NCBI GenBank assembly: GCA_030068145.1
Contig: JAPJBO010000740.1
Coordinates: 50,795 to 114,794, forward strand
Reading direction: 5' to 3'
Length of the DNA stretch: 64,000 bases
Source of the DNA: Diplonema papillatum
Lineage: Eukaryota; Euglenozoa; Diplonemea; Diplonemida; Diplonemidae
Part shown: positions 12,901 to 21,505 of the stretch, in pieces
Numbering within the stretch: position 1 is the first letter of the stretch
Layout: every line of letters starts with the position of its first letter
Notes under the pieces: model-generated
The model's input: the letters and a program-made list of their open reading frames with translations, nothing else
Told to the model about the DNA's origin: nothing
Databases searched by the model: none
Position numbers and translations under genes: made by a program

Positions 12901-15711
12901 TCAGCTCCATCAACAAGTGCAGCTCCATCAACAGATGCACCCTCTACCTCAGCTCCATCAACAAGTGCCCCCTCTTCAGCTCCACCAACAACAGCACCTT
13001 CTACCTCAGCTCCATCAACAGATGCACCCTCTACTTCAGCTCCATCAACAAGTGCCCCCTCTTCAGCTGCACCAACAGGAGCACCTTCTACCTCGGCTCC
13101 ATCAACAGATGCACCCTCTACCTCAGCTCCATCAACAAGTGCCCCCTCTTCAGCTCCACCAACAACAGCACCTTCTACCTCAGCTCCATCAACAGATGCA
13201 CCCTCTACTTCAGCTCCATCAACAAGTGCCCCCTCTTCAGCTCCACCAACAGCAGCACCTTCTACCTCAGCTCCATCAACAGATGCACCCTCTACTTCAG
13301 CTCCATCAACAAGTGCCCCCTCTTCAGCTGCACCAACAGGAGCACCTTCTACCTCGGCTCCATCAACAGATGCACCCTCTACCTCAGCTCCATCAACAAG
13401 TGCCCCCTCTTCAGCTCCACCAACAACAGCACCTTCTACCTCAGCTCCATCAACAGATGCACCCTCTACTTCAGCTCCATCAACAAGTGCCCCCTCTTCA
13501 GCTGCACCAACAGGAGCACCTTCTACCTCGGCTCCATCAACAGATGCACCCTCTACCTCAGCTCCATCAACAAGTGCCCCCTCTTCAGCTCCACCAACAA
13601 CAGCACCTTCTACCTCAGCTCCATCAACAGATGCACCCTCTACTTCAGCTCCATCAACAAGTGCCCCCTCTTCAGCTCCACCAACAGCAGCACCTTCTAC
13701 CTCAGCACCATCTACAAGTGCCCCCTCTTCAGCTCCACCAACAGCAGCACCTTCTACCTCAGCTCCATCAACAGATGCACCCTCTACTTCAGCTCCATCA
13801 ACAAGTGCCCCCTCTTCAGCTGCACCAACAGCAGCACCTTCTACCTCAGCACCATCTACAAGTGCCCCCTCTTCAGCTCCACCAACAGATATCCCCATCT
13901 CAAGTGCCCCTTCCTCACCCCCACCAACAGCAGCACCTTCTACCTCAGCTCCATCAACAGATGCACCCTCTACTTCAGCTCCATCAACAAGTGCCCCCTC
14001 TTCAGCTGCACCAACAGCAGCACCTTCTACCTCAGCTCCATCAACAGATGCACCATCAACGAGTGTCCCCTCTTCAGCATCACCAACAGGAGCACCTTCT
14101 ACCTCGGCTCCATCGACAGATGCACCCTCTACCCCGGCTCCATCAACAAGTGCCCCCTCTTCAGCTCCACCAACAGATATCCCCATCTCAGATGCCCCTT
14201 CCTCAGCCCCACCAACAACAGCACCTTCCACCTCAGCTCCACCTACAGATGCACCTTCTACCTCAGCTCCACCAACAGCAGCACCTTCTACCTCAGCTCC
14301 ATCGACAGATGCACCATCAACGAGTGTCCCCTCTTCAGCATCACCAACAGGAGTACCTTCTACCTCAGCTCCATCAACAAGTGCCCCCTCTTCAGCTCCA
14401 CCAACAGATATCCCCATCTCAGATGCCCCTTCCTCAGCCCGACCAACAGCAGCACCTTCTACATCAGCTCCATCAACAGATGCACCCTCTACTTCAGCTC
14501 CATCAACAAGTGCCCCTTCTTCAGCTCCACCGACAGCAGCACCTTCCACAGCAGCTCCATCAACAGATGCACCCTCTACTTCAGCTCCATCAACAATTGC
14601 GCCCTCTTCAGCTCCAGCGACAGCAGCACCTTCCACCTCAGCTCCATCGACAGATGCACCTTCTACCTCAGGTCCATCATCAAGCGCACCCGTCACAATA
14701 CTGCCTACATCTGTACCTGGCTTGCCTCCAACCAACGCGCCGCCGTCAAGCACTCTGGAACCTGGTGCAACGTTTACACCTGCTACCATGTCACCAGCAA
14801 CCTTCGCACCTGGCGCAATGTTGGTAACACCGACGCCGACAAGCAGTCCTTCGGGAGGAGGCCTGACCGAATGCTCGACTGGGACCAAGGCTTGCGGCGA
14901 TTCTAATGGGCAGCTGTGCTATGATCCGAATGTCTTCGTAGTTGGCGACTTCGTTTGTATCTGTAAACTCACCAACGAACATCGGATAGGCGGTCCTGTT
15001 CAAGGATGTCAACTGGCTGCCGCACAACAGGAGGATGATAATGATAGTATTCTGCCGCTGATTATTGTTCTGGTCGTAGTTGGTTTGTTGCTCGTTTGCT
15101 TGATTGCTTTTCTCGTCTTGAAGAAAGTGATGCTGACACCGGCCAAGGAAGCTGGTTTGCCAGTCGAAGAAGAAACATTGTTCCTCAACAAAGATGGACT
15201 AGCAAATGATGCGCCCCAAGAGCACGAACACGATTCCGAGTCACCCGGCGGGGACGAAAGACGCACAAGCAGCAACGTACTGCCGATTGGAAAATTACCC
15301 TCTGAAGTGTATGTGGCCCCGCCGGGTGACTCCGTAATCAATAGTGAGCTGCTCATTCCCAGTAAGCCTGCAGGCGCACGAGGCGCTTTCATGCCATCCA
15401 TGGCCGCCGTACCTGTGCCTGGAGGCTTGTATGGGTCACGTTCACGTGTTTTCAGTCGCGCTGGACGCGGAGCGCCTGCGGTAAGCTCAAGAGGGCAAGC
15501 ATACACTCCGTGGGTCCCAGTGCCCCCCCCGCTGCCCTTGGCTGACTCAGCGAACTACCTTTTACCGCTGGGCTCAAGTATGAGCAAGACCTTGCGCACA
15601 CAGTCTTCCCTCATGACAGGGTCCAGGCAAGGCAGCTTTTTCGACACAACGAGCAACGCCTCCGACACAGCATACCACTTCGAAGCTCCATTCTTCACGC
15701 TCGATGTGTAG
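6937..15711 (+). CDS. Giant type I surface protein 1: signal peptide, four beta-rich units, Ser/Thr/Pro stalk, Cys module, TM, tail
   Basis: One uninterrupted frame of 2924 residues. Residues 1-24 form a signal peptide (MRMDAPVLAFVCITYLLQVA, cut near VAS-APP). Four ~250-residue units follow, starting near residues 30, 295, 553 and 815. Each has two related halves: a first half with [YF]HFYSES-[IVL]-LV and DGW...[VS]-[EL]-L-[YF]-RDG, and a second half with a TTD/TSG strand, F-x-V-F-x-HS, HYAGVV and R-x-LWG-x-TW. The strand pattern and Trp positions recall PLAT/LH2 beta-sandwiches; this is inference. Residues ~1060-2610 are a mucin-like stalk of STSAP/STDAP/SSAPP repeats, probably O-glycosylated. 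A six-Cys module (2642-2692), a membrane helix (about 2705-2728) and a 195-residue tail ending FFTLDV follow. Likely a cell-surface adhesin or coat protein. The paralogue lies at 32149-41274. The ATG at 6937 directly precedes the signal peptide; a second Met at 6943 is also possible. Confidence 0.88.
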   Translation: MRMDAPVLAFVCITYLLQVAVASAPPTVETDITIRITVATIQHSESAAGFNIYYHFSSETVLVKTIFGSAQGAVIDVTGTVAHEVSDLAYVSVRHSEPPADGWNLASIKLLRDDGSFVSLTAPDADPDNGISFVLDRSDVPKRNAEIEFFDLNARPSVNTIKCRWTTNSVPGSDSTDFFLVYLHSDTDVCYAGSVIKPAQADVIELAPTNCRFPAEDVRRITARALQSYQGSSWRVSKVELFVGGSYRHLWGRTWRAEFGIVDNATDFDFVDLETPVPSTLVPLTAAPLTNTPINSIHVRISTATYAVDPSSVTADNYEVYYHFYSESILVHTVDGAAAGEIVNVTADLAYDVSELAYVSIRYAGSASDGWVVATVELFRDNAYHELYCPDSKGSSVEITSGTGEAFEAEWFDLNVKPTVNTITTMWTTSGTAGSTDLYLVFYHSKHGRVCYGGVVYDPEQGSVWALETTDCAFSLSDMRKVSVRAVTPNQANSWQVHSAELISGSYRLLWGQAWGAYSGTVDATQEISFVDLTTSAPMTTAPTGVPGTPAPANSIKIRITTSSVPYAETVEPFAIFFHFYSESLLVATHPNAAKGDVDTVTAMVAHDISELAYVSVKSVGAGNDGWQLGSVEVYRDGAYHKMFLPDGEPALVKGNAEAKKIELEYFDTDPRQLVNAVQTFITTDDIAGAESVDAFMVFLHSSRRVHYAGVVLNPQKSDVVTVTTENSPFPAEEVLQVSIRAVATTTSDDWKVSSVELLTNGVRRMLWGRTWKGYSGVVQYNLGQNEEPFFVNLLTPAPPTLPPATPAPAIPAPSASLIVRVTTSTNQYAESADLFNFFFHFYEETVLAATRVGSGKGQVAIIDANIPYRAANVPYTVQELVCLSVVFNGTGSDGWIIDSVDLLRDGFWQKLFAPDAPTGPYWIDDDAGYSDLAFFDLNSKTPRNTVLTTWVTDTLPDSQSTDIFTIFLHSTDSVHYAGVVYDPQAGQPWDIVAGNCPFTAADVLKVSVRSLASNSRDSWKILSVGITLGTETVSLYGATWSSFSGSVDSDQEHFFVDITTQAPPTFAPETDVPSSAPPTDAPTTGVPSTSAPPTDAPSTSAPSTSVPSSAPPTAAPSTSAPLTDAPSTSAPPTSVPSSAPPTAAPSTSAPLTDAPSTSAPSTSVPSSAPPTAAPSTSAPPTDAPSTSAPSTSAPSSAPPTAAPSTSAPSTDAPSTSAPSTSTPSSAPPTAAPSTSAPSTDAPSTSAPSTSAPSSAPPTAAPSTSAPSTDAPSTSAPSTSAPSSAPPTAAPSTSAPSTDAPSTSAPSTSTPSSAPPTAAPSTSAPSTDAPSTSAPSTSTPSSAPPTAAPSTSAPSTDAPSTSAPSTSAPSSAPPTAAPSTSAPSTDAPSTSAPSTSTPSSAPPTAAPSTSAPSTDAPSTSAPSTSTPSSAPPTAAPSTSAPSTDAPSTSAPSTSAPSSAPPTAAPSTSAPSTDAPSTSAPSTSAPSSAPPTAAPSTSAPSTDAPSTSAPSTSAPSSAPPTAAPSTSAPSTDAPSTSAPSTSAPSSAPPTAAPSTSAPSTDAPSTSAPSTSTPSSAPPTAAPSTSAPSTDAPSTSAPSTSAPSSAPPTAAPSTSAPSTDAPSTSAPSTSAPSSAPPTAAPSTSAPSTDAPSTSAPSTSAPSSAPPTAAPSTSAPSTDAPSTSAPSTDAPSTSAPSTSAPSSAPPTAAPSTSAPSTDAPSTSAPSTSAPSSAPPTDIPISSTPSSAPPTTAPSTSAPSTSAPSSAPPTAAPSTSAPSTEAPSTSAPSTSAPSSAPPTDIPISSAPSSAPPTTAPSTSAPSTDAPSTSAPSTSAPSSAAPTAAPSTSAPSTDAPSTSVPSSASPAGAPSTSAPSTDAPSTSAPSTSAPSSAPPITAPSTSAPSTDAPSTSAPSTSAPSSAPPTDIPISSAPSSAPPTTAPSTSAPSTDAPSTSAPSTSAPSSAPPTAAPSTSAPSTDAPSTSAPSTDAPSTSAPSTSAAPSTDAPSTSAPSTSAPSSAPPTTAPSTSAPSTDAPSTSAPSTSAPSSAAPTGAPSTSAPSTDAPSTSAPSTSAPSSAPPTTAPSTSAPSTDAPSTSAPSTSAPSSAPPTAAPSTSAPSTDAPSTSAPSTSAPSSAAPTGAPSTSAPSTDAPSTSAPSTSAPSSAPPTTAPSTSAPSTDAPSTSAPSTSAPSSAAPTGAPSTSAPSTDAPSTSAPSTSAPSSAPPTTAPSTSAPSTDAPSTSAPSTSAPSSAPPTAAPSTSAPSTSAPSSAPPTAAPSTSAPSTDAPSTSAPSTSAPSSAAPTAAPSTSAPSTSAPSSAPPTDIPISSAPSSPPPTAAPSTSAPSTDAPSTSAPSTSAPSSAAPTAAPSTSAPSTDAPSTSVPSSASPTGAPSTSAPSTDAPSTPAPSTSAPSSAPPTDIPISDAPSSAPPTTAPSTSAPPTDAPSTSAPPTAAPSTSAPSTDAPSTSVPSSASPTGVPSTSAPSTSAPSSAPPTDIPISDAPSSARPTAAPSTSAPSTDAPSTSAPSTSAPSSAPPTAAPSTAAPSTDAPSTSAPSTIAPSSAPATAAPSTSAPSTDAPSTSGPSSSAPVTILPTSVPGLPPTNAPPSSTLEPGATFTPATMSPATFAPGAMLVTPTPTSSPSGGGLTECSTGTKACGDSNGQLCYDPNVFVVGDFVCICKLTNEHRIGGPVQGCQLAAAQQEDDNDSILPLIIVLVVVGLLLVCLIAFLVLKKVMLTPAKEAGLPVEEETLFLNKDGLANDAPQEHEHDSESPGGDERRTSSNVLPIGKLPSEVYVAPPGDSVINSELLIPSKPAGARGAFMPSMAAVPVPGGLYGSRSRVFSRAGRGAPAVSSRGQAYTPWVPVPPPLPLADSANYLLPLGSSMSKTLRTQSSLMTGSRQGSFFDTTSNASDTAYHFEAPFFTLDV
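10140..14690 (+). repeat. 87-bp coding minisatellite (29-residue STSAP/STDAP/SSAPP unit), ~50 copies
   Basis: Within giant gene 1 the stalk is built of an 87-bp unit: five pentapeptides of the form x-T-x-A-P-S plus one tetrapeptide. Successive ACAGCAGCACC starts at 10711 and 10798 show the period. Early copies (10250-12100) use CCGCCGACAGCAGCACC; later ones (12150-14650) use CCACCAACA variants. Several copies are replaced by a PTDIPIS insert (near 12130, 12310, 12700, 13890, 14180 and 14410), which marks blocks of expansion. Indels stay in multiples of three. The minus strand is also free of stops through this region, a trivial consequence of the repeat. Confidence 0.9.
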
Positions 15712-17195
15712 GCCGCGAAGCCGCTCCTGGCCAGCCTTGTGCCGATCGCAGAAAGCTTCGGGCGGCCACCTCCTCAAGCCCCTGGTATGGGGAGTCCTCT
15801 TTTCTAACTGAGTCCGTGAGGTCGTGAGGACGCCAAAAAAGCCTGAACCGGAAACCCCCTGAACATATTGGCCTTTTCTGGTTCGATTACGGGTATTCGA
15901 ACTGTTCCACATTCGATGACGAGATACCAGAATCGAACTAGATCGGAGACAATTGACGAGAACCTCAACGAAGACCCACGCCCGAACCCGACGACCAGGA
16001 GAAGCTAACTGCCAATTCTACTACTGTGTATGTGCAGTCTCTCGTCACAGATTGTTGCTGCATATCTGGGCTCTTGCTGCATATCAGAATACCCAATACC
16101 TAATACGAATCTGAAACTGGCTCGGCGCCGGCAGAATTCCAGGCCCCGCTCCGAGACCAAATGTATAACCTTGCTCCCCGCCCCTCCAAAGAAACAAAAA
16201 CAGTACCCAAACAATTTCTGCCAGTAGAGACAGCCTGCAAAACAGAAATCGACTGCCTTCGGGTGTCCGACAGTTCTGCTGTCGTCGGGGGGGGGGGGGG
16301 GGGGGGGGAACAAACAAACCCTCTTGCCTTCGAGCTTCCGCCTGACCTCTCTGTGTAAATGGAACGATGGGTAGACAAGGCCTGTTGCTGCTTTTGTTCC
16401 TGATGAACCTCCTCATCTACTACAGGGCATCCGCAGGTCACAAACCTTTCGCGACCGACATTGTGGGGGTCTTATGAGAGAAAATATGCCGGTCCACTCC
16501 TAACCCGGGGGACCTGCTCAGTAAATAAACGGGGGGGCGTTCAAACAACGCTTCAAAAGCAAATCAACCCCAGCGTTTAGGTGCCCAAGGCGCGGAAACC
16601 TTGGCATGTTGGCGTCTGAGTGCGTGATTGTAGAGGTTGGCGCACCTTTTTAGCGAAGGTTGCTGCCGCAGCCAACCATTAAAAGTCTACCAGCGAGAAT
16701 CTTCTTGGCTGCATGGTCAGAAAGTCAAGGCCTTGGCCGGCCACTGTGTAAGAGAGGAGGTTCCCGGAAGCTGTCTCTCACCTTTCCCGATTGCTGGGAT
16801 ACTCAACCTTGCGTGGCGTTAAATGTTGGTGAAAGAGGGCACTTCTGTGATTCCCACCTCTATCTTTGTGTTTTTTCCACGAGAGCGACCGTTTGGGAAA
16901 CAAGGTCAATGTTTCACCTTCCCAAGGCGCACAAACAAGCCCTCCCCTTTTGAAGCCAACAATACAAACCCGAGCGCGGACCCAATTAAAGTTTCATCTT
17001 TTTTCGGAATGATGCGCTCTTACTCAAAGCCTTTGATAGCAGCACCACGAGCCAAACATTTGCAACTCTACTTTGGGGTTCTGGCAGTTGTGTTTCTCCC
17101 AAGGGGGTTTTCAATCAACCATTGCCACGTAGACATGATTCAGAGCTGACAAAAGTCGTTTTTGTTTTGTTTTTTGTCTTTACCTATTCCCCCCC
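15712..17195. other. Intergenic stretch after giant gene 1
   Basis: No gene supported. A run of about 20 G lies at 16287-16308. A splice- or polyadenylation-like signal after the stop codon at 15711 was not recognised (no AATAAA nearby). Short ORFs on both strands lack domain features. Confidence 0.4.
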
Positions 17196-18132
17196 CAGGG
17201 GTGGCCCTAAGCGGCCAGATTGCGGAGTCGTTGGCAGAATCTGACCTGACCCCCCCCCCCCCCCCTATATACAGGCTATTTTCACTGTGGAGGGGGGACG
17301 CTACATGTCACTCTCTAAGGTGGTCACCACGGTGAGTGGTCAGAAAAAAAAAAATTTTTTTTGGCCCAAATACCCCAAAAACCACACTTTGAAAATTTTT
17401 TGTGGGCCCACTTTTGCCAGGGAATTTTGACCATTTCACCTTTGAGAATTCGACCACCCGGTGTGCCTACTGCTTCATTTTATTGTCGTTGATTCTTGGG
17501 GTGTTGCTGCCGCTGCCATGCTTGCGTTCTCACCTTCTTCCTATGCTTGTAGGGCCCATGTTGCCCTTTCAGCGCACTTGTCTCCCGGGCAGCTGGCACG
17601 CGTAGAGCCCCACTTATTTCCGTTTACGGTATTTGCCTTTCAGAGTTGACCGCACTGTTGCCCACGACTCAGTCCAAAAAATGGATGCCAAGCCTGTCCG
17701 GCATAAGACGCACGCAGGCAGAGATATTCGTAACCTCCTGGGCCAAACGCAAGATACCGGAGCGTCTTTTGCCGTGCAACTCTATTTCTGGTACCAGGAC
17801 GTACCTGTGCACGACTCTGCTCTGAGAGGACAAGGACGCCTCCTCCCTCGCGCTCCGTCTCTTCCGATGTTATTGTCCTGTGTTCCCACCGCTTCGAGCC
17901 ACAGGGGGGTCGTGTTCGAGTGTTCACGTTTGTCTTGGAGTGGGGGAAACCTGGATTGACGCGGTCTGCCTACGCGCGGGGCTCTCAGGCACTGGGTTGA
18001 CACTTTGCCCTGCTCTCCCAGCCCCATTTTGACGAGTTAGGTGAAAAAGAAGCCGGTTCTTCTGAATGTGTGCTTCACTTGCCACAGTTTCTTCTTGTTA
18101 CACCCGAAAACACCTGCCAAAACACCTGAAAT

Positions 18133-18267
18133 CACTTGTAAATTTTACTAGTGCACTTGTAAATTTTACAAGTGCACTTGTAAATTTTACAAGTGCACTT
18201 GTAAATTTTACTAGTGGCACTTGTAAAGCATTTTCACTTGTAAAACCACTAGTAAATTTACTAGTGA
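18133..18267. repeat. Palindromic array 1 (core ACTTGTAAATTTTACAAGT)
   Basis: Tandem ~22-bp units, each nearly self-complementary, alternating CTAGTG and CAAGTG ends. Single-strand DNA or RNA of this region could form a series of hairpins. A matching type of array with a different core lies at 21179-21381 in the same composite element. Confidence 0.85.
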
Positions 18268-18455
18268 AAGCCTTTACTACTGCACCGTGTGCCCGCCCAA
18301 GGGGGGGGGGGGACCCATCCACCCCCAAATCTCCCGAGCCCGTGGGAATTTTTTTTTTTTGAGTTTCCAATTTCATCACCTGCCTTCTTGGCTTCCGACA
18401 CCGCCATACACAGCTGAAATGTACGGGTTTGGTTTGTTCTGGAAAGTCGAAATAA

Positions 18456-18505
18456 GGGGGGGTTCGGGGGGCAAAGCCCCCCGGCCGAACGGTACGGCTC
18501 TATCA
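18456..18505. repeat. G/C-rich hairpin with GGTACGG (copy 1)
   Basis: A run of G, then TTCGGGGGGCAAAGCCCCCC (a perfect GGGGGGC/GCCCCCC stem), then CGAACGGTACGG. Closely similar elements occur at 24936-24985 and 25661-25710. In all three cases a tandem array begins within about 30-70 bp downstream. Looks like the end of a repeat family or a structured RNA element; not a bacterial terminator in this eukaryotic setting. Confidence 0.7.
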
Positions 18506-18549
18506 GGTCCAAGTTGCACTGCCCCTCCCCAAAAAACATCAACAGAATG

Positions 18550-19335
18550 GCCCAAACTTGGGCCATTACATCAATGTAACGGGCAGAATTTGACGGAAAA
18601 CCACTGTTACATCAATGTAATGGGCCAAATTTGACCGAAATCCACTGTTACATCGATGTAATGGGCAGAATTTGACGGAAAACCACTGTTACATCAATGT
18701 AATGGCCCAAATTTGACGGAAAGCCACTGTTACATAAATGTAATGGCCCAAATTTGACGGAAAACCACTGTTACATCGATGTAATGGGCAGAATTTGACG
18801 GAAACCCATTGTTACATCAATGTAATGGCCCAAATTTGACGGAAAACCACTGTTACATCGATGTAATGGGCAGAATCTGACGGAAAACCACTGTTACATC
18901 GATGTAATGGGCAGAATCTGACGGAAAACCACTGTTACATCAATGTAATGGGCCAAGTTTTCCGTCAGATTCTGCCCATTACATCGATGTAACAGTGGGT
19001 TTCCGTCAAATTTGGGCCATTACATTGATGTAACAGTGGGTTTCGGTCAAATTCTGCCCATTACATTGATGTAACAGTGGTTTTCGGTCAGATTTGGGCC
19101 ATTACATTGATGTAACAGTGGTTTTCCGTCAAATTCTGCCCATTACATCGATGTAACAGTGGTTTTCGGTCAAATTTGGGCCATTACATTGATGTAACAG
19201 TGGTTTTCTGTGAAATTCGGCCCATTACAGTGATGTAACAGTGGTTTTCCGCCAGATTTGGCCATTACATTGATGTAACAGCGGTTTTCGGTCAGATTTG
19301 GGCCATTACATTGATGCAACAGTGGGTTTCCGTCG
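18550..19335. repeat. Mirror-image 41-bp array (core TTACATCRATGTAA)
   Basis: About ten 41-bp units in one orientation (cores at 18566, 18607, 18648, 18689, 18730, 18771, 18812 and on to 18935) switch near 18957 to about nine units in the opposite orientation (cores from about 18978 to 19307). The unit is TTACATCRATGTAA followed by TGGGCCAAATTTGACGG or TGGGCAGAATTTGACGG and AAAACCACTG. The whole 790 bp is therefore a large inverted repeat able to fold back on itself, and each core is itself palindromic. No coding function. Confidence 0.9.
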
Positions 19336-20567
19336 GAAAATCTTCATGCAGTTTTGGGGAAAAAATATTCCCACCAGAGGGGGGGGGGGGACCCACCCAC
19401 CAAAATCTTGGCGAAAGTAGTGGGCAGTTGGCCCGCCCGGGTAATAATCCGCTGTCCCTAAGCACGCTTGGCATTTGCACACCCGAACCGCTCATTCGGG
19501 GTTCTTCTGTGGGTCGAAGTTTCTTGTCGTGTGAAAACCCCCGGGCCGGGGTACCACCACGGCCAAACGAGTGTGATTTCGTGCTTTTTTGACATCTTCG
19601 CCGAAGGCGGTGACCGTACTCCAGGTATTACACATCACCTCCACTGTGGCATGACACCAAATTTACGGCCAAAAAGCTGCACAACTGCGTATTTGATGCA
19701 CCACAGCCAAAAAAGGAGGGTTTTCGGCCTGTTAACGAACGTTAACAAAATCAGGGGGCTTTGCCTATTTCGGGGAGCGAGATTGACTGTTACCGTTACG
19801 CCTTCCTGAAGCCCGAGACTGCCAGAAAATTACCCCTACTGGCAGCACACAACATCTGGCGGGCAGAAAAGCACTCAGGGGACCATAATATCCCACCCAG
19901 ATGCTCCAGAAAAGTCCAAGGTCCGTACACTCAGGGTGGTGCACCCAAGAAAGCTGCCATGTTCTAGCAAGAATATTTCCCTTGTCGACTTGTTGGAGCA
20001 CACAGAGAACGACATCCAGGGTGGTTACGACCCCAGAACACACCCTCGGATCACAAGACTGGGACACTGGACTCAGAATAGTGTTGAAAACCATCCTATG
20101 CCTTCTCAATCAAGCTGGTCCCGGGTGCGTAACGGTAGCGTAACGGTAGTGTAACGGTAGCATGCACAGGTTTTCGGTACCGGGGATAACCAAATTCCGC
20201 AAGATTACACCAGAACTGCACCTAAAATTGACTGCGTGCAGTCAGAGTACTGCAAGAGTCCAGATGTCAGCCAGCAAAGCGGCACAGAGAAAAGCCGAAG
20301 AATGGTGGCCATCGTGAGCAGCTGCAGCAGGCCAGCACCACCGCACAAATTCGAGGGATGGGCTGAAAAACTGCGTAGCCGAGAGCGGGCGGAACTGAGC
20401 AACGCAGTGCGGGAGTTCCATCCAGAAACCCTGTTTGCGACTGGGAGCAGTCCGTGAAAGCGGAGGGGTCTTCTTCTTGGGGAGAGCCGGAAGAGCAATT
20501 CGCCGAGGCAATTCGAGCCGTTTTCACTGGACAGTGTCCGGCCTCTCTGACGATCGCCGTGCTTGGT

Positions 20568-20890
20568 TCAAGCAGATCCAAGGGTAAAGACGAGCTTCCC
20601 CTTCGGTGTCCAGAAGTACAACGCTGGGGGCAAGTGCTTGGTATTCAAACTGTGATGTCTCGTGCGCACTCTCTCGTCCTTGGTGGTGGCCTGGGCACGC
20701 CCTTCGAAGGCGTCCCACCAGCACGTCCGATCCTTTCCTCCCCATACCTCATCATTGAAGGCGTGCCTGTTCGTCCCCAACTGCGACTCGAGCACGAGCA
20801 TCGTCTCTGTACCCGCACGACCTCTGGTGGAACGGCTCTCCTTACCGCAGCGGATCCTGTAGCTACCTGTGTCAAAACGTGTCAACCTGT
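20568..20890 (-). pseudogene. Relic of the Cys/His-rich family (middle domain)
   Basis: Minus-strand peptide TETMLVLESQLGTNRHAFND followed by EVWGGKD aligns with ETMGILETQLKASRHAFTGE followed by AWGMD in the protein at 46534-47784. The shared pattern is ETM-x-[IV]-LE-[TS]-QL-x3-RHAF-x2-E-x-WG. The Cys/His repeats of that protein are not found here. The fragment sits inside the composite hAT-like element, so a mobile element may have carried or captured it. No start codon or complete domain is preserved. Confidence 0.6.
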
Positions 20891-21178
20891 ACCTCCCAGT
20901 CTGTCCTTCCTTCTCAGCCTCTATCTTCGTCTTCGGGGCATAACCGAACACGGGACCGCTCTGCGCAAGGTAGGGCCATAATAGCGTAGCCCCCTCCCCG
21001 CCATGGCCGGCTGCAGGGAAAGTGGTCGTCACAAAGGAAATACCCCGAAACTCCCCGAATTTCCCCGAACTCCCCGATACTTTTGTCTGGACCAGGTGGA
21101 GCCTTGTGTCTTGCAGATCACTGATTTTCTCTCGTAGGTAGGTGCAAACCCCAGGTTCCTTATGAAATTGCAACCAAA

Positions 21179-21381
21179 CACTTGTTATAACAAGCAATCA
21201 CTTGTTATATGACAAGCAATCACTTGTTATATAACAAGCAAACACTTGTTATATAACAAGTGATCACTTGTTATATAACAAGTGATCACTTGTTATATAA
21301 CAAGTGATCACTTGTTATATAACAAGTGGCACTTGTTATACATTTTCACTTGTTAGGTCACTTGTTATATAACAAGTGATT
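21179..21381. repeat. Palindromic array 2 (core ACTTGTTATATAACAAGT)
   Basis: About eight tandem units of a perfect or near-perfect palindrome separated by GATC or GCAATC spacers. The core differs from array 1 (TTATATAA instead of AAATTTT), but the ACTTGT/ACAAGT arms are the same, so the two arrays appear related. Confidence 0.88.
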
Positions 21382-21505
21382 GTGCATGACAAGTGCGTCG
21401 TGCAGTTGCCTTGGAGGCTGGGTGGTCAAATTCTCTAAGGTGAAATGGTCAAAATTTCCTGCCAAAAAGGGCCCACAAAAATTTTCCAAAGTGTGGTATT
21501 TGGGG

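Noticed and set aside
10089-14888. 1599-residue minus-strand ORF (VDGAEVEGAS repeats) and two ~730-residue plus-strand ORFs (Gln/His/Leu/Pro) over the stalk of giant gene 1
   Set aside because: Stop-free because the 87-bp repeat is a multiple of 3 and lacks stops in those frames. They have no signal peptide or domain, and the overlapping frame carries the full-length protein.
18460-18505. Rho-independent terminator
   Set aside because: The hairpin is strong but lacks a T-run, is repeated as part of a repeat family, and the window is eukaryotic.
18133-21381. CRISPR array
   Set aside because: Units are contiguous palindromes with repeated, not unique, spacers.
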